Positions 58,247 to 64,000 of a DNA stretch of 64,000 nt are shown in pieces. The DNA comes from Mucilaginibacter tolerans. GTDB lineage: Bacteria > Bacteroidota > Bacteroidia > Sphingobacteriales > Sphingobacteriaceae. Made by a program: the position numbers and the translations under genes. Each line of letters starts with the position of its first letter. Position 1 is the first letter of the stretch. Under the pieces are notes generated by a model. That model had not been told where the DNA came from. It searched no databases and worked only from the letters and a program-made list of their open reading frames with translations. The DNA is taken from assembly GCF_030519375.1 (NCBI RefSeq), contig NZ_JAUMKB010000014.1, positions 62,001 through 126,000 on the forward strand, written 5' to 3'.

Positions 58247-60208
58247 CTAATATTTAACTATATGAAATTCCGTTCTCCTGTTGGCCTGGTGTTCGACCGG
58301 AGAACATGGCACACCATTGCTACAGCCATTTACCAGCCGGCTTTCTCCATATCCTTTTGCCGTGATGCGGTTTTTATTGATACCCCGGTCAATAATATAT
58401 TGTACTGCCGAATTCGCCCGCCTCTGAGATAACCATTGGTTATACGCGTCACCTCCACGGCTATCTGTATGGGAACCAAGTTCGATCCATATAGTAGGAT
58501 TATCCTGCATTATTTTGACAAGCTTATCGAGTTCCCTGGCTGCATCCGGTCGGATATTCGCCTTATCAAAATCGTAGTAGATATCTTTTAAAACTATCTC
58601 CACATTTAGCTTAATCTTTTCGAAGTAACGATCTTTCCTAATGGTAGTTGAGTGTGCCAACCCGACAGTTGTAACAGTTGAGTTGCCATCATTGCGATAA
58701 CCGGTTTTTTCACCAAGTAGATTGTAATTTGAATTGGTATCAAGGCTAAATCTGTACCTTCCATCAACGTCGGTTTGTGCCTTTACAGTTGAACCGTTTG
58801 CCGATGTCAATGAAATAACGGCCTTTGAAAGCGGCTCTTTTGTGTCTTTATCATATGCTGTCCCCTCAAGCGCAAATATGATCGTTTTCTGTACTGTATA
58901 TTTGTAAATATCATCACTGCCCATACCATCCGGGCGATTGGATGAAAAATAGCCACTGGTTGGTGTTGTTGCAAGGTAGGCAAAATCATCCTGTGGTGAA
59001 TTAAATGGATAATGCAAATCTACAGGCGGGGTCACTTTACCATTAATCCATTTAGATTTATATATGTCCAGGCCCCCCATGCCAACACGGCCATCACTAC
59101 TGAAATAGAAACTATTGTCGTCACCAAAGCTAGGCGTTCGCTCATTGCCCGGCGTGTTGATAGATTCAATATTGGCCGGTTTTCCCCATTGACCTGCAGA
59201 ATCCCTCCGGCAATAATATATATCAGTACCACCCATACCGCCAGGCATATTGGATACAAAAAGCAATATATTGCCATCATGACTAATGTAAGGATCGCCA
59301 ACAGAATAGCTATTTAGATTATTGTATCTGAATGCTACTGGAGCTGACCAATTACCTGCACTATCTTTTTTACAGCTATAAATTTCTACATTAATGGTAG
59401 CTATTCTCCCTTTTTCATATTCAAGTTTTTTGGGTATTCGCGTCAACGTAAAATACATTTCATCCCCATTTGCCGTAAAACTTGCAGGTCCGTTATGATA
59501 ATTTGAACCTATTGTAACAGGGAATGCCTGTACGTCTCCTGGATTTTCTTTTTGATAATATAACCGCAAATAACCGTTTCCTGTCCACCCATAAACCTTT
59601 TTATCCGGTTTGTGGCCTCCGTCAAATTTTAAAAATGGTTTAGTTCCTTTTTGACGTTCAGAAGGGCTGCTGGGCCTGTCGGAGGCAAAAACAACGCCGT
59701 CATTGTAAGCAATCGCTCCCCAGTCTGATTGTTGGCTGTTTAGAGTTTTTTGATTGTCAATGTTAACATGTTCAGGGCTTTTCATCCATATCATTGCCGA
59801 ATCGCATGACGAAAGCCAGGTGTTTCTTTGAGCCTGGGTGACATTATTGTTCATTGCCGCATATTTATTGTATGCATCTTTAGCTTCCAGGTATTTCGAA
59901 TTGTTTTGCAATGCCCTGGCATAATTCAGCAGATCGGATGGATCACTACCTTGCATAGCCGAAGCTATAGCATACCAGCTTTCAGCTTCTTTATAATTCT
60001 GCACGAGGTAATAGCACGAGGCTAAGCGTTCTGCTGCATGCAACGTTTGTTTTTGACGATAAGCCTGTTCATATAAGTCGATGGCCTTTACATAATCGAA
60101 TAATTCATATTGGGTATCTGCCTGTTTAATGACATATTGGGCTTTTGCAGGTATCCATAAACACAGCAAGGAAGTCACAAAAAACGATATGGTTAAAATT
60201 TTTCTCAT
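58247..60208 (-). CDS. OmpA-family protein with TPR, PD40 repeats and carboxypeptidase-regulatory-like domain
   Basis: A 653-residue outer-membrane-associated protein with signal peptide ending PAKAQ. Order: N-terminal TPR-like helices (DYVKAIDLYEQAYRQKQ), a WD40-like beta propeller (about 165-420, GNILLFVSNMPGGMGGTDIY), a regulatory-like beta domain (ALEGTAYDKDTKEPLSKAVI), and a C-terminal OmpA peptidoglycan-binding domain (YYDFDKANIRPDAARELDKL; ELGSHTDSRGGDAYNQWLS). This architecture is that of PorE-like T9SS-associated proteins. It is 20 bases after the PorP/SprF stop, as in many Bacteroidota. Confidence 0.9.
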   Translation of the reverse strand: MRKILTISFFVTSLLCLWIPAKAQYVIKQADTQYELFDYVKAIDLYEQAYRQKQTLHAAERLASCYYLVQNYKEAESWYAIASAMQGSDPSDLLNYARALQNNSKYLEAKDAYNKYAAMNNNVTQAQRNTWLSSCDSAMIWMKSPEHVNIDNQKTLNSQQSDWGAIAYNDGVVFASDRPSSPSERQKGTKPFLKFDGGHKPDKKVYGWTGNGYLRLYYQKENPGDVQAFPVTIGSNYHNGPASFTANGDEMYFTLTRIPKKLEYEKGRIATINVEIYSCKKDSAGNWSAPVAFRYNNLNSYSVGDPYISHDGNILLFVSNMPGGMGGTDIYYCRRDSAGQWGKPANIESINTPGNERTPSFGDDNSFYFSSDGRVGMGGLDIYKSKWINGKVTPPVDLHYPFNSPQDDFAYLATTPTSGYFSSNRPDGMGSDDIYKYTVQKTIIFALEGTAYDKDTKEPLSKAVISLTSANGSTVKAQTDVDGRYRFSLDTNSNYNLLGEKTGYRNDGNSTVTTVGLAHSTTIRKDRYFEKIKLNVEIVLKDIYYDFDKANIRPDAARELDKLVKIMQDNPTIWIELGSHTDSRGGDAYNQWLSQRRANSAVQYIIDRGINKNRITAKGYGESRLVNGCSNGVPCSPVEHQANRRTEFHIVKY

Positions 60209-60228
60209 TTGTATAAAAGTCTTTCCTT

Positions 60229-61194
60229 TTAAAAATATCTTGGAGTGAACATCCTTGAGCTCTTTGATGGGAAAAAGTATCCCAACGATATTTCATGTGT
60301 TCCACCAGTATATCCTTGCAAAGCGCCGATAGCCATGTCATAAGAGTAGCCAATACGGAAGTTTTTAACTGAAAATAATTGGACGGTCCCTACAATGGAG
60401 TTATTTTGGGTTAAGCCCTTTTGTAAATTACTCTTGTTATATAGTTTTACATCTGTACGATAGGAACATCCTATCCAAAAATTTTCATGCCATATTAGAA
60501 ATGTTGTCAAATCCAGGCTAGTTGGGCCTGCCCGGTCGTCCTTTAAAAGAAAAGATGGTTTTAACAAAACCTCTTCCGACAAAGGAACAAGCGTCCCGGC
60601 TGTTAAATAATAATGAGGTTTGGGCTGTGGGATAAAGGAGTAACTGCCTACTTTAAAAAACTGCGATACCAGGTTGTCTGCGGACAAGCCAGCAAAAAAC
60701 TTATCATCGGCATAATACACCCCGGTGCGTGCATCCGGCATCACTTTGCCCTGGAAACCTAAAGGCTGATATGGCTCAGGGTCATCGGGGTTCAATTTTG
60801 ATCCGTCAATGCCCAATTGGACAAATCCAAAACTCAATCCGAATGCCAAACGTGCGCTACCCTCTGAGTTCATTTGCAAACGATACGCGTAACTCGCATA
60901 AGCCCCAAGATTGCTTTGAGCCCCAAGCCGGTCATTCGACACCTGAAAAGCCAGCCCAACCTTATTGTCATTGGCTATCGCATCTATCGCAATCGACATC
61001 GTTTTAGGGGCTCCGGGGAACCCTGTCCACTGATCACGGTAAAACCCTTGGATATTCAACTGTTCTTTGTAACCTGCATAAGCCGGATTTACATAAATTC
61101 CATTGAACATGTACTGGCTGAATTGCGCATCCTGCTGGGCTTTGGCAATATGAACATTCACCAATAAAACAACTATAAATATAATTTTTTTCAT
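60229..61194 (-). CDS. PorP/SprF family type IX secretion membrane protein
   Basis: Outer-membrane barrel that anchors surface proteins exported by the type IX system. ATG at 61194 gives MKKIIFIVVLLVNVHIAKAQQDAQFSQYMFN; the longer frame from 61254 adds a non-signal extension. QDAQFSQYMFNGIYVNPAYA and GFYRDQWTGFPGAPKT are the family's hallmark. The C-terminal strands (IGYSYDMAIGALQGYTGGTH) end in a Phe. 321 residues. Positioned between a CHU_C protein and an OmpA protein, the usual SprF arrangement. Confidence 0.94.
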   Translation of the reverse strand: MKKIIFIVVLLVNVHIAKAQQDAQFSQYMFNGIYVNPAYAGYKEQLNIQGFYRDQWTGFPGAPKTMSIAIDAIANDNKVGLAFQVSNDRLGAQSNLGAYASYAYRLQMNSEGSARLAFGLSFGFVQLGIDGSKLNPDDPEPYQPLGFQGKVMPDARTGVYYADDKFFAGLSADNLVSQFFKVGSYSFIPQPKPHYYLTAGTLVPLSEEVLLKPSFLLKDDRAGPTSLDLTTFLIWHENFWIGCSYRTDVKLYNKSNLQKGLTQNNSIVGTVQLFSVKNFRIGYSYDMAIGALQGYTGGTHEISLGYFFPSKSSRMFTPRYF

Positions 61195-61257
61195 GTTTAC
61201 GACCGCCTGTATGATATGGGATAAACTTGTTACTCCAGATCCATATCTGCCCATATT

Positions 61258-62559
61258 CTATTTTGTAAATGCTCTTATCAATGTGATATAACCTTTATAA
61301 ACCTGCCAATCAGATCCAGTATTTCGCTTCACACGTAATATATAATAATAGGTCCCCTCATTAAGTCCTTCTCCGCTCCAGTTATTTTTATAATTTGTTT
61401 GTTTATATACTTCACCTCCCCAGCGATTAAGGATCATAAGATCGTTCTCAGCAAATTGATCGATTCCTCTAATCTCGAATGCATCATTAATTCCGTCGCC
61501 GTTTGGTGAAAAGAGGGTTGGAATTACTAAGTTGGTTAGTGAATACTTCGTAAACCACACACCATTACCACTTAAATTTGATATTAGATTGGCATCATAT
61601 GTAGTGTGTATGCTGTTTGCCGGGTTAATGGTTTTTAAATAAGTCCAGTTATTGCCCCCGTTATACTGAGATATTACAGCATCAGGATCTTTGAATAAAG
61701 AGCCGTTACTACTTGAATTATGGTGCAGTATCATGGTAACTTTTAGCGGTGTTGAAGAATAAACGTGCCAGCTTCTGTCCATACCACGTTCAGTATTGAA
61801 GCCTTTGGTAAAAGACGCCGCATAATCCTGTACACTGACGAACAATTTGGCGGCACCAGGTGATGTGATTGTTGCGGGTGTATAATCGCCTTCTTCAATA
61901 CCAACTGGAAAAATAAATGTTGAACTGTCTGCATATTCTTTTACAACATGCCCGGATATGCTATTGCCTGTAGATACCATACGATTCCTTTCAAAGTTTA
62001 ATAACTGGCCACTTGTGTTAAAGGAAAGATTATTACCGTTGAGGATTAAGTTAGCGTGATCAACAGCCAGATTGAGAGTCCCACCTATATTTAGTGCCGC
62101 GGATGCTTCGGCATTGGGGTTTGTTGTACCGTAACCGGGATCCTGGATATCATTTAAAACAATATTTTGATTATTCTGATGCTCTATAAGCAGGTTGATA
62201 AATGTCCCGTTGTTCCCATCGATATATGTCGGCCCCGAAGACATTTTGGTATAGACCGGGTTGGCGCCAGGATTATGGATTACGATGTTACCTTTACCAC
62301 TGAAGGCAGCGGTAGGCGCTAACCAGACATTCTTGCTCCATATCTCAAGCGTGCCGTCGATCACCCAATTGGCATTGGGTCCAAAATAACTACCTTCAGA
62401 AAACCGCATTTCTGTTGTACCAGCAGAAATATATACCGATGAATTGTCTACTGTCATGCTTCCCTTTCCTGTTTGGGCGTGAAGTTCAGAAACACCCAGC
62501 AAGAACAGGATCAGTAACAATGCACCGCCAAGTAATTTGTTCATTTCAGTAACCTTCAT
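61258..62559 (-). CDS. T9SS type B sorting (CHU_C) domain protein
   Basis: A 433-residue secreted protein from ATG 62559; 62544 is an equally usable start, and the TTG at 62574 is disfavoured. Signal peptide ends SELHAQ. The main part is beta-rich and repetitive (TSGPTYIDGNNGTFINLL). The last 90 residues are the gliding-motility-associated CHU_C domain: IPTLFSPNGDGINDAFEIRG, then MILNRWGGEVYKQ and GEGLNEGTYYYILRV. Type B signals are passed to the outer membrane together with PorP/SprF, and that gene follows 63 bases downstream. Confidence 0.9.
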   Translation of the reverse strand: MKVTEMNKLLGGALLLILFLLGVSELHAQTGKGSMTVDNSSVYISAGTTEMRFSEGSYFGPNANWVIDGTLEIWSKNVWLAPTAAFSGKGNIVIHNPGANPVYTKMSSGPTYIDGNNGTFINLLIEHQNNQNIVLNDIQDPGYGTTNPNAEASAALNIGGTLNLAVDHANLILNGNNLSFNTSGQLLNFERNRMVSTGNSISGHVVKEYADSSTFIFPVGIEEGDYTPATITSPGAAKLFVSVQDYAASFTKGFNTERGMDRSWHVYSSTPLKVTMILHHNSSSNGSLFKDPDAVISQYNGGNNWTYLKTINPANSIHTTYDANLISNLSGNGVWFTKYSLTNLVIPTLFSPNGDGINDAFEIRGIDQFAENDLMILNRWGGEVYKQTNYKNNWSGEGLNEGTYYYILRVKRNTGSDWQVYKGYITLIRAFTK

Positions 62560-62694
62560 TTTTGTTAATTTCAACTTGTTTGGTAGAAAAATTCACCAAG
62601 CATTTGAAATCTTCGTGAATCCGTCCTGTTTTCATTTGGTAGCTCATAGGCAGGATAGAGGCAATTATTTTATTCCATATTGTTTGGTTCAATT

Positions 62695-64000
62695 TTATCT
62701 TTCGGCTTTAACCTTCTTTTCATCCTTATCAAGCAATAGTTTTTCAAGCTTTTCCAAACGTTCGTTCATTTGCACCTGAGATTTTTTAAGCGCTTCAACT
62801 TCTTTGTCTTTAGCTTCTATTTGCTTTTGTTGATCAATTACGTGGAGGTAGAGTTCTTCCAGTTTCTCTAATGATTGCACCGATAACCTGGTCATGTCAA
62901 CAGCATAGCCGCCGTCAGGCATTTTTTTCAGATCTTTAATAGGAGTTACGCCCGGCAAATGCCGGTTCGTTTTTATGAAATCAGCAACCTCGTTTAAACT
63001 TTTAAATTTGTAATCCTTATTGATTTTTGAAGTGCCATCAAAGTAATCCTGGAACACATAATCCGCATAAACACTGGAATTGGTCACGATCGACCCATTT
63101 ACAGAAAGCATTTCATTACCTGCACCTGGGGTACCGGCGGTTCCCACACCGCCGAAAAACGAGTTTCGCCCTATCGCTACTCCGCCAGTCATAAAAATAT
63201 TCTGGGTATTTAGCGTTGCTTTTGTGGTTGTACTTTGCACATCCCATGGTTCAATGGCTAACGTTGATTGTGGTAGTGTTTTTACGACGCCGGTTGCATC
63301 AGCAACTACAATGCCTTCAGTACCAGCACCTGTTTGTAAACCCGATAATGTAAGCGTGTTTGTTGCATCGGTTGAAATTGTAGTTGGTTTGCTCAATGCT
63401 CCACCTAACTGAACGTTACCATTGGTAGCCGTCAAGCCGTTATTCGCAGAAATCAAAACAGGTACAGACGCGGAAGCTACGCCATTTACCGTAGAAATTA
63501 AATTACCATTTGTGTTGGTTAAAACATTAGTATTTACCATCGGGACAGCCGCACCTGTTACGCCGTTTACAGTGGTTGTTAAATTATTTGCTGTTGATGT
63601 GTTGGAAACAGTTGTTGCAGGTAATGCTGCTGCATTTAATTTTGCGCCTCCATCTGCCCCTGTAGTTATAAGGTTACCTGCATCTGTACTTACAACTTTG
63701 GCGTTTACAACGGTACTGGCTTCATTAGTGAAAGTTATAACGCCGGTTGATGTATTTTGAGTTAAAGCTGATGCTGGCGTATTTATTTTATATGGATCGC
63801 CTGCTGTGCCTGAACCCGAAACTGTAGTGTTCGTGCCATTTAATATTAAGCCAATCCCGCCTTGTGGACCAGTCGCACCGTCTGCTCCAGCAGGGCCTGT
63901 CGCGCCGGTGGCTCCAGTAGCACCTGTTAAGCCAATCGGACCTTGAAGACCCGTAGCGCCATCTGCTCCGGTGGCACCAGTAGGTCCTGTTAAACCAATC
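62695..64000 (-). CDS. collagen-like surface fibre protein (5' end outside window)
   Basis: The frame stays open from the ATG at 63540 to the window end, where it reads G-x-y triplets (GLTGPTGATGADGATGLQ, then GATGPAGADGATGPQ). So the window shows a partial protein of 435 or more residues. After the collagen-like part come beta-rich repeats (TTVNGVTGAAVP), a QDYFDGTSKINKDYKFKSLN and FIKTNRHLPGVTP tail-fibre C-terminal motif, and a coiled coil (IEAKDKEVEALKKSQVQMNE). The triple-helix plus coiled-coil layout suggests a trimeric surface fibre. No CHU_C domain is present. It is the first gene visible in the leftward cluster. Confidence 0.85.
   Translation of the reverse strand, partial: IGLTGPTGATGADGATGLQGPIGLTGATGATGATGPAGADGATGPQGGIGLILNGTNTTVSGSGTAGDPYKINTPASALTQNTSTGVITFTNEASTVVNAKVVSTDAGNLITTGADGGAKLNAAALPATTVSNTSTANNLTTTVNGVTGAAVPMVNTNVLTNTNGNLISTVNGVASASVPVLISANNGLTATNGNVQLGGALSKPTTISTDATNTLTLSGLQTGAGTEGIVVADATGVVKTLPQSTLAIEPWDVQSTTTKATLNTQNIFMTGGVAIGRNSFFGGVGTAGTPGAGNEMLSVNGSIVTNSSVYADYVFQDYFDGTSKINKDYKFKSLNEVADFIKTNRHLPGVTPIKDLKKMPDGGYAVDMTRLSVQSLEKLEELYLHVIDQQKQIEAKDKEVEALKKSQVQMNERLEKLEKLLLDKDEKKVKAER
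63862..64000 (-). repeat. collagen-like Gly-X-Y tandem repeat
   Basis: About fifteen G-x-y triplets with frequent GAT and GPx, made by imperfect 9- and 18-base DNA repeats; it continues past the window end. Such tracts vary in length between strains. Confidence 0.85.

Noticed and set aside
1..64000. CRISPR arrays or rRNA genes
   Set aside because: No regularly spaced direct repeats with unique spacers and no rRNA-like sequence were seen.

Overview
The window looks like chromosome from a soil- or plant-associated member of the Bacteroidota, most likely Sphingobacteriaceae and close to Mucilaginibacter. This is an inference. It rests on TAnnTTTG-type -7 promoter boxes, lipoprotein signal peptides, DUF3857/DUF4397/DUF6252-type proteins, PorP/SprF and CHU_C (type IX secretion) proteins, CTnDOT-like integrase features and many secreted glycoside hydrolases. 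No marker was compared against a database.

Region 1 (1-39453) is ordinary core and accessory chromosome. It starts with a 5'-truncated GH78 rhamnosidase, cardiolipin synthase, a YbjQ protein, and a GH clan D / GH95-like / GNAT gene run. A stretch of small envelope proteins follows (DUF6252, beta-barrel, DUF4397, proline-rich, DUF3175, MpaB-like, DUF2809, beta-helix). Then come a decayed gene, pterin dehydratase, DoxX-like protein, mutS, an NlpC/P60 lipoprotein, a pair of DUF3857 transglutaminase-fold proteins, a DnaQ-type exonuclease, queG, a STAS protein, a deacetylase, a Gfo/Idh/MocA protein, ruvB, a dolichol-phosphate-mannose-synthase-like GT2, a POT transporter, a thiolase and a PgpH-type HD phosphodiesterase.

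Region 2 (39454-56171) is the most interesting part. A tRNA-Ser(GCU) gene is followed by what looks like a tandem pair of integrated elements at its 3' end. The 3' end of the tRNA recurs at 49261-49280 and at 56151-56171. Element 1 (about 39541-49280) has a tyrosine integrase next to the tRNA, broken by an in-frame amber codon, then a zeta-type kinase with a small upstream partner. It also carries a leftward run of an unknown protein, acetate kinase, phosphoketolase and a truncated universal stress protein, and a cytochrome b / molybdopterin oxidoreductase fusion. Element 2 (about 49281-56171) starts with a terminator copy and the 5' part of a group II intron without its reverse transcriptase. 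It then carries three secreted enzymes for arabinose-containing glycans (GH51, GH43, GH127). It has no integrase and no SusC/SusD pair.

Region 3 (56186-64000) is a leftward cluster for the cell surface: a collagen-like fibre protein (cut by the window end), a CHU_C/T9SS type B protein, PorP/SprF, an OmpA protein with PD40 repeats, and two paralogous secreted proteins with a tail-fibre-like N-terminus. Together they suggest an outer-membrane-anchored, type-IX-linked surface structure.
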